Shown here: piece by piece, positions 53,388 to 61,785 of the stretch
Numbering within the stretch: position 1 is the stretch's first letter
Layout of the letters: each line of letters starts with the position of its first letter
NCBI RefSeq assembly: GCF_900108475.1
Contig: NZ_FNWO01000003.1
Span: 1 to 64,000 of the forward strand
DNA from: Magnetospirillum fulvum
GTDB taxonomy: Bacteria > Pseudomonadota > Alphaproteobacteria > Rhodospirillales > Magnetospirillaceae
Direction: 5' to 3'
DNA: 64,000 bases
Notes under the pieces: model-generated
Databases searched by the model: none
Told to the model about the DNA's origin: nothing
What the model saw: the letters and a program-made list of their open reading frames with translations, nothing else
Made by a program: the position numbers and the translations under genes

Positions 53388-55109
53388 ATGACGTGCATCC
53401 TTTCGATTCATTGCGGAATCCATGACTCGGCCGCGGCTTTGCTGGACGGCTATCGTGTCGTCGCCGCGATTCAGAAAGAGCGTCTGAGCCGAACCAAAAA
53501 GGATGGTGGTGCGCCGCACGAATGCGTTGCCGAGGTGCTGGCGATCGGTGGCGTCACCCCGGCCGAGGTCGAGGCCGTCGTGTTCAGCCGGGGCGAATTC
53601 CCCCGCGAATTCTACAAGACCGATCTGTTCCGCCGCTGGCGCGACACGGTCAAGGGCCGTTCGGGCACTCGCGACCTGTCGACGGTGTTGGCCAAGGCCG
53701 GTCTGCTCGATCCGGCCCAGGTGCTCGACATCCGCAAGGTGCTGCACTTCTACGGTCTGCCCCCGACGACGAAGGTATTTTTCGCCAATCACCACGCCGC
53801 CCATGCGCTGCCTTCGCTGTTTTTCACCGATTGGGACGACGCGCTGCTCTATACCGCCGACGGCGCGGGCGACAATGTCAATTACAGCCACCGTGTCTTC
53901 AAGAACGGGGCGCTGACCACCCTGTTCGGCGATGATCGCTGGCTTCACCGCGCCTACCGGATCGACAGTCTGGCGCGGGCCTATGCCAATGTGACCGAGG
54001 CACTGGGCTTCCGCCCGCTCCATCACGAGGGTAAGGTCACCGGGCTGGCCGCCTATGGCAAGCCGACGATTGCCAAGGATTTCGCCGCCCATTTCACGAT
54101 GGACCAGGACGGACTGTTTTCCAGCGATTTCGCCGATGGCGGGGTGATGCGCGACGCGTTCATGGCCCTGTGCGAGGGGCAGACCCGCGAGGACGCCTCG
54201 GCCTCGATCCAGACCTTTGTCGAAGAGGCGATCGTCGGCTCGATCTCGACCCTGCTGGAGCGCGAAAAGGTCACCCGGCTCGGTCTGGCCGGGGGGCTGT
54301 TCGCCAACGTCAAGCTGAACCAGCGGCTGGCCGAGACCTGCGGCCTCAAGGAAGTGTTCATCGTGCCGCCGATGGGCGACGAGGGGCTGGTGATCGGCGG
54401 CGCGCTGCAATTCCTGCTCGAGCGCGACGGCTTCCAGGTCTGGCTGAAGCAGCGCTACCGCCTCGACAATGTCTATTGGGGCCGGGCCTTTGGTGCCGTT
54501 ACCGGATCGCGTTTCCGCGATTTCAGCAGCCGGATTCACCGGGTCGATGGTGCGCCGGTTCCGGTCGCCGCCGATCTGCTCGCCGAGGGCAAGGCGGTCG
54601 CCATCGTCTCGCAGCGGATGGAGTTTGGTCCCCGCGCGCTGGGAGCCCGGACCATCATGGCTTCGCCGCAGCGCCGCGACATCAACGATTCGCTTAACAC
54701 CCGGCTCGACCGCAGCGAGTTTATGCCGTTCGCGCCGGTGATCGCCGAGGAAGACGCCCGCGATGTGTTCGACGTCACCGACGTCAACGCCTATGCCTGC
54801 CGCTTCATGACGATCACCTGCAACGTCAAGCCAGAGTGGAGCGAGCGCATTCCGGCGGTGGTCCATGTCGATAACACGGCGCGGCCCCAGGTGATCCGTC
54901 GCGCCGACAATCCGCTTTATTACGACATTCTGGCTGGGTTCAAGGCCAAGACCGGGCTGCCCGCCGCCGTCAATACCAGCTTCAACGTCCACGAAGAGCC
55001 GATCATCAACACGCCGGAAGAAGCCGCCCGCGCCCTGGTCGATAACCGGATCGATTATCTGGTGACCGAGGACGGCGTCTATGGGGTGACCCCCGCCGCT
55101 GAGGCGTAA
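53388..55109 (+). CDS. NodU/CmcH-family carbamoyltransferase
   Basis: Transfers a carbamoyl group from carbamoyl phosphate to a sugar or other hydroxyl group; 573 residues, two domains. The N-terminal ATPase-like fold starts MTCILSIHCGIHDSAAALLD and contains NHHAAHALPSLFFTDWDDAL (metal His) and YTADGAGDNVNYS; the C-terminal domain has FGPRALGARTIMASPQRRD and NTSFNVHEEPIINTPEEA, which are family signatures. The acceptor is unknown; no polysaccharide or nodulation genes are adjacent. Start at ATG 53388 gives the conserved N-terminus. It is transcribed towards pyruvate kinase on the opposite strand. Confidence 0.92.
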   Translation: MTCILSIHCGIHDSAAALLDGYRVVAAIQKERLSRTKKDGGAPHECVAEVLAIGGVTPAEVEAVVFSRGEFPREFYKTDLFRRWRDTVKGRSGTRDLSTVLAKAGLLDPAQVLDIRKVLHFYGLPPTTKVFFANHHAAHALPSLFFTDWDDALLYTADGAGDNVNYSHRVFKNGALTTLFGDDRWLHRAYRIDSLARAYANVTEALGFRPLHHEGKVTGLAAYGKPTIAKDFAAHFTMDQDGLFSSDFADGGVMRDAFMALCEGQTREDASASIQTFVEEAIVGSISTLLEREKVTRLGLAGGLFANVKLNQRLAETCGLKEVFIVPPMGDEGLVIGGALQFLLERDGFQVWLKQRYRLDNVYWGRAFGAVTGSRFRDFSSRIHRVDGAPVPVAADLLAEGKAVAIVSQRMEFGPRALGARTIMASPQRRDINDSLNTRLDRSEFMPFAPVIAEEDARDVFDVTDVNAYACRFMTITCNVKPEWSERIPAVVHVDNTARPQVIRRADNPLYYDILAGFKAKTGLPAAVNTSFNVHEEPIINTPEEAARALVDNRIDYLVTEDGVYGVTPAAEA

Positions 55110-55113
55110 AAGG

Positions 55114-55143
55114 CTCCCCCTCTCCATCGGCGAAGAGGGGGAG
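55114..55143. terminator. Bidirectional terminator between the carbamoyltransferase and pyk
   Basis: CTCCCCCTCT and AGAGGGGGAG form a perfect 10-bp stem in the 45-base gap between two convergent genes. The T-run is poor on both sides. Confidence 0.5.
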
Positions 55144-55154
55144 AGCAAGCCGGT

Positions 55155-56597
55155 TTAGACTGCGGCCGGCGGTTCGATCTCGGCCACCCGCAACATGTTG
55201 GTGGTGCCCGACAGACCGAACGGAACCCCGGCAGCGATGACGACGCGGTCGCCGGGAACGGCGAAATCCTCGCTCTGGGTGACGTCGATCGCCTTTTGCA
55301 CCATTTCGGTGAAGCTGCGGACGTCCTTGGCCATGATCGAATGGGCACCCCACACCAGGGCGAGCTGACGCGCCACTTCGATATCCGAGGTGACCGACAG
55401 GATCGGCTGTTCCGGCCGTTCGCGGGCGACCCGCAACGTCGTCGAGCCCGACGAGGTGAAGGTGACGATCGCGGCCGCCTTGATCGTGTGGGCGACCTGA
55501 CGGGCGGCGGCGCTGATCGCATCGCGCGAGGTCGGATCGGGTTGGATCCGCGAGGCGTCGGCGATCACCGCGTAATGTTCGTCCTGTTCGACCTGCTTGA
55601 TGATCCGGTTCATCATCGTTACCGCCTCGACCGGGAAATCGCCGGCGGCGGTTTCGGCCGACAGCATCACCGCGTCGGCACCGTCATAGACGGCGGTGGC
55701 GACGTCCGAGGCCTCGGCCCGGGTCGGCGAGGGCGAGTGGATCATCGAATCGAGCATCTGGGTTGCGACCACCACCGGCTTTCCGGCCTGACGGCAGGCG
55801 CGCAAAATCCGCTTTTGCAGGATCGGCACCGTCTCGGGCGGGCATTCGACGCCAAGGTCGCCGCGTGCGACCATCACCGCGTCGGACAGTTCGATGATGT
55901 CGTCGAGATGCTCGATCGCCGAGGGCTTTTCCAGCTTCGACAGCAGCCGTACCCGCGAACCGACATGGGCCGACACCAGACGGCGCGCTTCGGCGACGTC
56001 GCCCGGCCGCTGGACGAAGCTGAGCGCGATCCAGTCGGCCCCGTGTTCGACTGCGAATTCGAGGTCGCGCAGATCCTTCTCGGTCAACGGGGAGATCGGC
56101 AGCATTACGTTGGGGACGTTGACCCCCTTATGGTTCGACACTTCGCCCCCGACCAGGACCCGGGTGTGAGCGAAATCGTCACCACGATGCTCGACCCTGA
56201 GGCGGATGCGGCCGTCGTCGATCAGCAATTCACAGTCGGCCTGAAGGGCGGCGAACACTTCGGGGTGGAGCAGGGGCGCGCGTTCCGCCGTGCCGAGCGT
56301 CGGGTCCATGTCGAGGCGAAACGCCGTCCCGCTTTCGATCCGGACCCGGCCGTTGACGAAATCGCCGACCCGCAGCTTTGGCCCCTGAAGGTCGGCGAGG
56401 ATGGCGATGGGACGTCGCATCTTTTCCTCAAGCGCACGGATGATATCAATCCGGGCCTGATGGTCGGCGTGGCTGCCATGGCTGAAATTGAGGCGGAACA
56501 CGTCGGCACCGGCGACGAACAGGCTTTCGATCGCCTGTGCTGTCGATGTCGCCGGACCCAGCGTGGCGATGACCTTGGCATTCCTGTTGCGTCGCAT
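55155..56597 (-). CDS. pyk: Pyruvate kinase
   Basis: Last step of glycolysis: phosphoenolpyruvate plus ADP to pyruvate plus ATP. MRRNRNAKVIATLGPATSTA, VFRLNFSHGSHADH, the MVARGDLGVECPPETVP active-site loop and KPVVVATQMLDSMI are diagnostic. With 480 residues it is a standard bacterial enzyme with the C-terminal allosteric domain (QPILSVTSDIEVARQLALVW). Single gene, divergent from the small secreted protein gene at 56712. Confidence 0.97.
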   Translation of the reverse strand: MRRNRNAKVIATLGPATSTAQAIESLFVAGADVFRLNFSHGSHADHQARIDIIRALEEKMRRPIAILADLQGPKLRVGDFVNGRVRIESGTAFRLDMDPTLGTAERAPLLHPEVFAALQADCELLIDDGRIRLRVEHRGDDFAHTRVLVGGEVSNHKGVNVPNVMLPISPLTEKDLRDLEFAVEHGADWIALSFVQRPGDVAEARRLVSAHVGSRVRLLSKLEKPSAIEHLDDIIELSDAVMVARGDLGVECPPETVPILQKRILRACRQAGKPVVVATQMLDSMIHSPSPTRAEASDVATAVYDGADAVMLSAETAAGDFPVEAVTMMNRIIKQVEQDEHYAVIADASRIQPDPTSRDAISAAARQVAHTIKAAAIVTFTSSGSTTLRVARERPEQPILSVTSDIEVARQLALVWGAHSIMAKDVRSFTEMVQKAIDVTQSEDFAVPGDRVVIAAGVPFGLSGTTNMLRVAEIEPPAAV

Positions 56598-56711
56598 CGA
56601 GAATCCTTATCTTTTACATCGATTTTCAGCCCAGCATAACAAGGGCCGATAGGGTAGGATATCCCAACCCGGTTAAGGAATTGCGTCGAATCGGGGACAG
56701 CGGCCGGGGAA

Positions 56712-57197
56712 ATGACGGTCTTGATGCGCTTTATCCGGTTTGGTCTCGCCTTGTTCGCCGCGTTTGCCTCCGCTCCCGCCGTCGCGGCCGAGATCGTCGG
56801 CAGCCGCATCTTTGTCGAAACCGCGTTTCCTCCCACCACCGCCGAACTGAAGGCGGCGCGGAAATGGGCGCCCGAACTGTTCAGTCAGGCCGAAGCCGCC
56901 GGGCGGCCGGTGACGGTGCGGGTTGCCCGGTCGGGCCGCACCCTGATGATCAGCCTGGAATCGGTCGCGATTTGCGACCGGGTGCGGGCCTGTCCGCTGT
57001 TGGTGTTTCGTGACATCACCAAATCGCCGGTCTATCGCGGCGGTGCGTTCCAGAATCTGATCCTCGATTATCGCGAGACCGGCACATGGCTGATTTTGCG
57101 GGTGTGGGAGACCACCACCGAATGCCGGATCTCCGACGTGGCAAAGGCGATCTGTCGCCCCGTCACGCCGCCCGCTCAGGGGCCGACCGGGCCGTGA
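56712..57197 (+). CDS. Small secreted hypothetical protein
   Basis: 161 residues. Signal peptide MTVLMRFIRFGLALFAAFAS with cleavage around AVAA; the mature part begins EIVGSRIFVETAFPPTTAE. Three cysteines in the second half (AICDRVRACPLLVF; TTECRISDVAKAICRP) suggest disulphide bonds in the periplasm. I do not recognise the family. GGGGA precedes ATG 56712. It is divergent from pyk and followed by a strong terminator at 57221. Confidence 0.75.
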   Translation: MTVLMRFIRFGLALFAAFASAPAVAAEIVGSRIFVETAFPPTTAELKAARKWAPELFSQAEAAGRPVTVRVARSGRTLMISLESVAICDRVRACPLLVFRDITKSPVYRGGAFQNLILDYRETGTWLILRVWETTTECRISDVAKAICRPVTPPAQGPTGP

Positions 57198-57220
57198 GGG
57201 GCCGCCCGCCGTTTGAGGGC

Positions 57221-57253
57221 CCGGCCGGATCGGGCTCGATCCGGCCGGTTTTT
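57221..57253 (+). terminator. Intrinsic terminator (copy 1 of a repeated palindrome)
   Basis: CCGGCCGGATCG and CGATCCGGCCGG make a perfect 12-bp stem with a 4-base loop, followed by TTTTT (57249-57253): a strong terminator for the small secreted protein gene. The 28-base palindrome is repeated exactly at 58063-58090. Confidence 0.8.
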
Positions 57254-57296
57254 CCAATCAGCGCAGCTTTGGCCCAAGGGGCCTAGATGTGAAGTC

Positions 57297-57887
57297 TCAG
57301 GAGGTTGCCCATTCGATCATGGCCAAAGTCTGAAGATTTCGCTCCATTTCTTCACGTTGTACAAGATTCTGATGGCGAAAAGCCCAACCAATTTGGAGAA
57401 TATCCCCGATGATACGTGCGACCAACTTCGCAATCTCAGGAATTCCAGTCACCTCGATAGACCAGGCCTTCGGCTCAAAATGCACGAATTGGTTCCGCAT
57501 ATCCTTGTGAAAGCGGCGCAACCAACACAGATCAGATTCGCTGATTGCGACACCGGCAGCGTTACTGGGATCCTCTGCCCAATGCGGTTTCCGCACGGCT
57601 GTAAGCAGGTCTGGAAACGCCATCAAAAGGGTTTTGGGCCGTTTCTCATTCGGATTAGCAAAATAGGCCAGCCACTTGGCGGCGTTGCCCTCGGTGACGG
57701 CACCCACCGGTGCCGCAGTCGTAGTGAGATGGCATACGCACGCGCCCTGTAGTGCCGAATGCAACGCGATCACCACCCACTTCCATGCTTGGCGATCCTC
57801 GCCTATAAATTGAGCTGCGCGTATGGCGTGGCGGATCGATCCCGCGACGTCCTCTGCCTCGTCCGTCCGAATCCAATTCTCAGCCAT
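57297..57887 (-). CDS. Hypothetical protein with a HEPN-like R-x4-H motif
   Basis: 196 residues, soluble, helical. RFHKDMRNQFVHFEPKAW contains RNQFVH (131-136), an R-x4-H motif of the kind that forms the active site in HEPN ribonucleases, embedded in a predicted all-alpha protein. I do not recognise the family with certainty, and RNase activity is an inference. GC content and codon use are clearly lower than in the neighbours, and the gene lies between two identical 28-bp palindromes, so it may be a recent insertion. No toxin or antitoxin partner (such as an MNT nucleotidyltransferase) is adjacent. ATG 57887 is the only good start. Confidence 0.65.
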   Translation of the reverse strand: MAENWIRTDEAEDVAGSIRHAIRAAQFIGEDRQAWKWVVIALHSALQGACVCHLTTTAAPVGAVTEGNAAKWLAYFANPNEKRPKTLLMAFPDLLTAVRKPHWAEDPSNAAGVAISESDLCWLRRFHKDMRNQFVHFEPKAWSIEVTGIPEIAKLVARIIGDILQIGWAFRHQNLVQREEMERNLQTLAMIEWATS

Positions 57888-58062
57888 CGGTGCCTCGCTG
57901 TCATTTTGCAGGTGGCGAGCATAGACTAACCGGTTGTGTTGTGAACATATGGTCGCTTTCGGCTGGCGGGCTAGCGGACTTTAATGACCGAAATGAGATC
58001 GCTAGGCCCCTCATGGCGCGGGAGGCAAGGGTTTCGGAGAAACCCGCCCGGCGAGTGTGGGT

Positions 58063-58090
58063 CCGGCCGGATCGGGCTCGATCCGGCCGG
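58063..58090. repeat. Copy 2 of the 28-bp palindrome
   Basis: Identical to 57221-57248. On the plus strand it is followed by CTTGT, not a T-run; on the minus strand it lies 7 bases past the stop of the gene at 58098, so it may serve as that gene's terminator. Confidence 0.75.
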
Positions 58091-58097
58091 CTTGTAA

Positions 58098-59261
58098 TTA
58101 CTGCGGCAAACTGTCGTAGAAGCTGGCCAGACCGGGGGCGGCGCGGCGGCGGGCGGCGTCGCTGCCGCTGATCGTCTGCAACAGCCGTCGCAGGAACATC
58201 CGATCGCATTTCGGCAGTTCGAAGAACGCCTTGATCGCCAGCATGTCGCCCGCCCGCTCTGGCAGGTCGCGGATCGTCCGCAGCATTCCGTCGCGCAAGG
58301 CGCCTTCGCGGGCTTGGTCGGCGCGGCTGGCGGGGGTGAATTCTTGTTGATAGAGCAAGGTGATACCGCGCCAGGCCTGGGTCAGCATCTCGGCGTCCCA
58401 CCGGATCACCGCCTGGAGCAACGGTATGTCGGCCACGGTGGGCGGGACAAATCGGTCTTTAGCGGCGGCTTCGGCGAACAAGGCCCAGGGATCGTCCTTC
58501 CGCTTGGCTTTGGCCCCGATCCCTTCGGACGGATAGGCGGCCCAGCGCGAATCCCAGGTCGATAGGATCGGATTGTCGCGTTCCCCCGACTGGAGGATGC
58601 CAATCAGCCGGTTGGCCCCGTTCTCGCGCCAGTCACGGCGGTTTTCCAGTTCGCGGATGCGCCGGAAGGTACGGAGATCGGGCAGGACGTGGCGGCGCAG
58701 CAGGGTTTCGTAGCAGGCCGCAAAGCCGGGGGCGAGCAGGAATGGAACCGGGACATGGGGGCGCAGGCTGGCGTGAGTGGGGGCGACCGCGATCGCCTGG
58801 AGCGCCTGCCGGGCGTAGCGGGAGAGGCATTCGTCGAACAATTGCTTGAACGAGGAGAAGACGATCTCGCCCTCGCTTTCGCTCTCCTCTTCGGGCGGCG
58901 GCGGGGGAGGCTTGACCTCCACGGGGCGCGGCTTGGGCCGGGGCAGATATTTCGAGGCAAGATCGGCCAACAGCCTGCGTTCGCCGCTCGATTGCTCCGC
59001 TGTGCCAGGGGGGAGCAGGGGGGTGAAGTCCGCTTTAGCGGCGGACGACAGTTTCTCGGCACCCAGTTTCATCAGCGCGCGGTCGAGGATCGCCTTGAAC
59101 ACCGCCTCCAACTCGCGTTCGCTTGCCCAGCCCGCGGCAGCCGAGTCGATCAGCGTCATCCGCCGCAGCACCAGGAGCTGGGTGACCGTCAGGCCCGAGG
59201 TGACACCGAGCAGGTCGCCGACCTTGCGCTCAAAGGTCGATTCACGGCTTGAAGCAATCAT
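58098..59261 (-). CDS. Hypothetical protein with Pro/Glu-rich linker
   Basis: A 387-residue protein from ATG 59261 (a frame open further upstream has no family-like sequence). The N-terminal part (1-100) is helical, with VTQLLVLRRMTLIDSAAAGW. A proline-rich and acidic linker (VKPPPPPPEEESESEGE, about 115-135) joins it to a C-terminal helical domain of about 250 residues with FKQLFDECLSRYARQALQAI, and RGITLLYQQEFTP. No signal peptide or membrane segment. I do not recognise it. It stands before cbiD on the same strand with a gap of 163 bases, so co-regulation is possible but not supported. Confidence 0.65.
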   Translation of the reverse strand: MIASSRESTFERKVGDLLGVTSGLTVTQLLVLRRMTLIDSAAAGWASERELEAVFKAILDRALMKLGAEKLSSAAKADFTPLLPPGTAEQSSGERRLLADLASKYLPRPKPRPVEVKPPPPPPEEESESEGEIVFSSFKQLFDECLSRYARQALQAIAVAPTHASLRPHVPVPFLLAPGFAACYETLLRRHVLPDLRTFRRIRELENRRDWRENGANRLIGILQSGERDNPILSTWDSRWAAYPSEGIGAKAKRKDDPWALFAEAAAKDRFVPPTVADIPLLQAVIRWDAEMLTQAWRGITLLYQQEFTPASRADQAREGALRDGMLRTIRDLPERAGDMLAIKAFFELPKCDRMFLRRLLQTISGSDAARRRAAPGLASFYDSLPQ

Positions 59262-59424
59262 CTGGTTCGCGACTCCGTCCGCGTAAAGGCCGAAATGGCC
59301 CTTCTTCGGTCGATGGGGCGCGGATGATGTCACTTGCGCCCCGGTTCGGGCAACTAGACCAAGGTTGGAGCGGATCACTACCCTGAACAGGGGCTTACCG
59401 GCGCGCGGTGCCGATTCGCCCGGA

Positions 59425-60510
59425 TCAGGCTCGACTGTTTCCGACCAGACCGCCCTGGCGGTCGAACGCCAGGACGTCAAGGTCGATCTCGGGCCGGTCG
59501 AGGGTGGCGCGGGCGACCGCTTCGGCCTCGCGGGCGATGGCGTTGCCAAGCGGCAGGCCGGACTCTTGGGCCAGTTCAAGCACTTCGAGCGCGGTGTTGG
59601 CGGCGGCGGCGCGGGCGATCAGTGCCGGTCCGGCCCCCAACCGGGCCAGATCGGCCGCGAGCCGGGCCGGATCGACCTGACTGCGCTTCGAATGGAGGTC
59701 CAGGTGACCGGCGGCTAGCTTGGTGATCTTGGCAAAGCCCCCGGCAATCGTGACCCGGGCCACCGGATGGCGGCGCAGATAGGTCAGCATGCCGCCCGCG
59801 AAATCACCCATGTCGATGATCGCCTCGGGCGCAAGGCCGTAATGGCGCACCACCGCTTTTTCCGAGGTATTGCCAACGCATCCGGCGATGTGGTTGATCC
59901 CGGCGGCGCGGGCGACGTCGATACCGCGCTGGATCGAGTGAATCCAGGCCGAACAGGAATAAGGCACAACGATACCGGTGGTACCGAGAATCGAAATGCC
60001 GCCGAGGATGCCGAGGCGGGGGTTCCAGGTGCGGGTGGCGATCCGTTCCCCATCGGGCACCGATATCTCGATCTCTAGATCGGCGATCCCGGCGGCGGCG
60101 GCGACCAGGCCCATCAATCGCCGTGGCACCGGGTTGATTGCCGGTTCGCCCACCGCCAGCGGCAGTCCGGGCTTGGTGACGGTGCCGACGCCCTCCCCGG
60201 CGCGAAACAGCAGGCCGCGTCCGGGCTCGCCCCGGCGCAGGGTGGCGACGATGGTGGCACCGTGGGTGACGTCGGGATCGTCTCCGGCATCCTTGATCAC
60301 GCCTGCCCGCGCCCAATCGGGACCGGCTTCGGAAAAGGCCAGCGCGAAGGACGGAGTCTCGCCCCGGGGCAGGGTGATTTCGACCGGATCGTCGAAGCCG
60401 TGGCCGAGCAGCGCCCCGAGAGCGGAGCGGGCGGCGGCGGTGGCGCAGGCTCCGGTCGTCCACCCCGTGCGGAGCGGCTTGTCCGGATCGGTCGGGTCAG
60501 TCGGCGGCAC
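59425..60510 (-). CDS. cbiD: Cobalt-precorrin-5B (C1)-methyltransferase
   Basis: Methylates C1 of cobalt-precorrin-5B in the anaerobic (early cobalt) branch of vitamin B12 synthesis. 361 residues; LRTGWTTGACATAAARSALGAL at the N-terminus and GILGTTGIVVPYSCSAWI and FAKITKLAAGHLDLHS later are CbiD-specific. The start is GTG 60510, which overlaps the 3' end of fliN by 14 bases. No other cobalamin genes are adjacent, but the riboswitch-controlled cobW 14 kb away fits. A terminator is not evident. Confidence 0.93.
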   Translation of the reverse strand: MPPTDPTDPDKPLRTGWTTGACATAAARSALGALLGHGFDDPVEITLPRGETPSFALAFSEAGPDWARAGVIKDAGDDPDVTHGATIVATLRRGEPGRGLLFRAGEGVGTVTKPGLPLAVGEPAINPVPRRLMGLVAAAAGIADLEIEISVPDGERIATRTWNPRLGILGGISILGTTGIVVPYSCSAWIHSIQRGIDVARAAGINHIAGCVGNTSEKAVVRHYGLAPEAIIDMGDFAGGMLTYLRRHPVARVTIAGGFAKITKLAAGHLDLHSKRSQVDPARLAADLARLGAGPALIARAAAANTALEVLELAQESGLPLGNAIAREAEAVARATLDRPEIDLDVLAFDRQGGLVGNSRA

Positions 60511-60784
60511 GTTTCAGGACTTCGGTGATGGTGACGGCAAGGTGATCTTCCACCACCACCACTTCGGCGCGGCAGATCCGCTTGCGGTTGACATAGAGAT
60601 CGACCGGATCGTTGACCTTGCGGTCGAGTTCGACCACCGCGCCGCGGCCCAGCTTCAGCAACTGGGCGATGGGCAGCGTTGCGGTTCCCAGCACCGCCGA
60701 CAGTTCGACGGTGACGTCGTAGACCGCCTCGCGGTTATCGGTCAAACCCAGGGCGGCATTGATCGCGTTGTCGGTATCGGCCAT
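60497..60784 (-). CDS. fliN: Flagellar motor switch protein FliN
   Basis: C-ring protein of the flagellar switch, 95 residues, typical of FliN. NREAVYDVTVELSAVLGTATLPIAQLLKLGRGAVVELDRKVNDPVDLYVNRKRI covers the SpoA domain in one run; characteristic are LGTATLPIAQLL, GRGAVVELDR and DLYVNRKRI. ATG 60784 is chosen (GGAG upstream); a longer frame to 60847 is possible. It overlaps cbiD and is apart from other flagellar genes, so its operon is unusual. Confidence 0.9.
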   Translation of the reverse strand: MADTDNAINAALGLTDNREAVYDVTVELSAVLGTATLPIAQLLKLGRGAVVELDRKVNDPVDLYVNRKRICRAEVVVVEDHLAVTITEVLKRAAD

Positions 60785-60943
60785 TTCGCGCTCCGCCAGT
60801 CGTTCGTTCGCCCCCGTCGGGCCCGTGGCGACCGGCCCTGCAACCATAGACTATTTCGCTGTGGCGATGAACTCCCAGGATGACGGCGGCGGCGGCCTGC
60901 CATGGTCCCGGCAAAATTAGTGAAAAAACCGACGAGAAGGGGC

Positions 60944-60972
60944 TTGCGCACCGGGGAGCCCTATGGCATAAA
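60944..60972 (+). promoter_or_regulatory. Promoter of tRNA-Thr
   Basis: TTGCGC (60944-60949) and CATAAA (60967-60972) are separated by 17 bases and lie about 55 bases before the tRNA, which fits a sigma-70-type promoter. Confidence 0.6.
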
Positions 60973-61027
60973 GCGCGCCTCGCCGCTGACCGGTTCCACC
61001 GGCTGGTGACGAGAAAAAAGTGACGAT

Positions 61028-61103
61028 GCTGCCGTAGCTCAGTCGGTAGAGCGTACCCTTGGTAAGGGTAAGGTCGAAGGTTCGATTCCTTTCGGCAGCA
61101 CCA
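61028..61103 (+). tRNA. tRNA-Thr (anticodon GGT)
   Basis: A complete 76-base cloverleaf with an encoded CCA end: acceptor stem GCTGCCG with CGGCAGC, D-arm GCTCAGTCGGTAGAGC, anticodon loop CTTGGTAAG with GGT (reads ACC/ACT, Thr), and T-arm GGTTCGATTCC. Discriminator A precedes CCA at 61101-61103. Confidence 0.97.
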
Positions 61104-61134
61104 CTTTTATACTTAAATATCAAGATGTTGCCGC

Positions 61135-61170
61135 AGGCCGTACCGCAAGGGAACGGCCTTTTGTTTTTTT
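61135..61170 (+). terminator. Terminator after tRNA-Thr
   Basis: AGGCCGT (61135-61141) and ACGGCCT (61153-61159) form a 7-bp stem and are followed by a T-rich tract to 61170. Confidence 0.75.
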
Positions 61171-61785
61171 CGGGTAAGCGCGAGGCGGTAAATCATCGCT
61201 ACGGTTCCCGTCAGAAAGCAAAGCTTGCCCCTCCTCCCCACGATCCCCTTGACGCCCTCCAGCGCATGGGGTTTGTTTTGCACAAACGCCAACCCCTGCC
61301 CGTCGCCCAGCAGGGGTGGTGGTGGTAGAGGTCGGCCGCATCGGGGTGGTGGCAATGCTGGGTCGGATATTCATCGCGCCGCCCTCCCGCTCTCCGTCGC
61401 CGCGGGGAATTGTGCTTCGGCAAGCGTCTCCAGTTCCCGAACACTGGCTGACTGACGGTCAAGCACCCATTTCAGCCCGCGCCAGGGGGAAACGAGACGC
61501 TGTTGTTGGTCTCGGCGTTCCGGCATCGGTTCGCCACCAGTTCGACCAGTCCCTCGGAGGCCTCTGCCATAGTATTCAGCGGAGATCGCTTCCACATGAA
61601 GGGGGGATTCGAGGATGGGCGCATCGGTCGTTGTCATGGCCTTGGGGTTGTTCTGTACGTGGCTAAAGATATGTTCCCGTTACCGTTGCTCAGACAAGAT
61701 TGCACGTCTATAGTGATTGCCGTCAACGATTGTGCCGCCTTGGTTGGCCAGCGAGTGATTTGCAGCGTGATCGAAGGGGAGTTTT
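61171..61785. other. Non-coding stretch between tRNA-Thr and neuB
   Basis: No convincing gene: only short frames with no recognisable product and no good ribosome site. Composition changes from host-like GC at the left to lower GC near 61.6 kb, so it may hold a degenerate remnant or the edge of an acquired cluster. A promoter for the next genes is visible at 61686-61714. Confidence 0.5.
61686..61714 (+). promoter_or_regulatory. Promoter of the neuB cluster
   Basis: TTGCTC (61686-61691) and TATAGT (61709-61714) are 17 bases apart, with a 72-base gap to the start of neuB: a good sigma-70-type promoter. Confidence 0.6.

Noticed and set aside
61171-61785. Several short frames between tRNA-Thr and neuB as genes or an integrase remnant
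   Set aside because: None has a recognisable motif, a convincing start or host-like codon use; an integrase fragment could not be identified.
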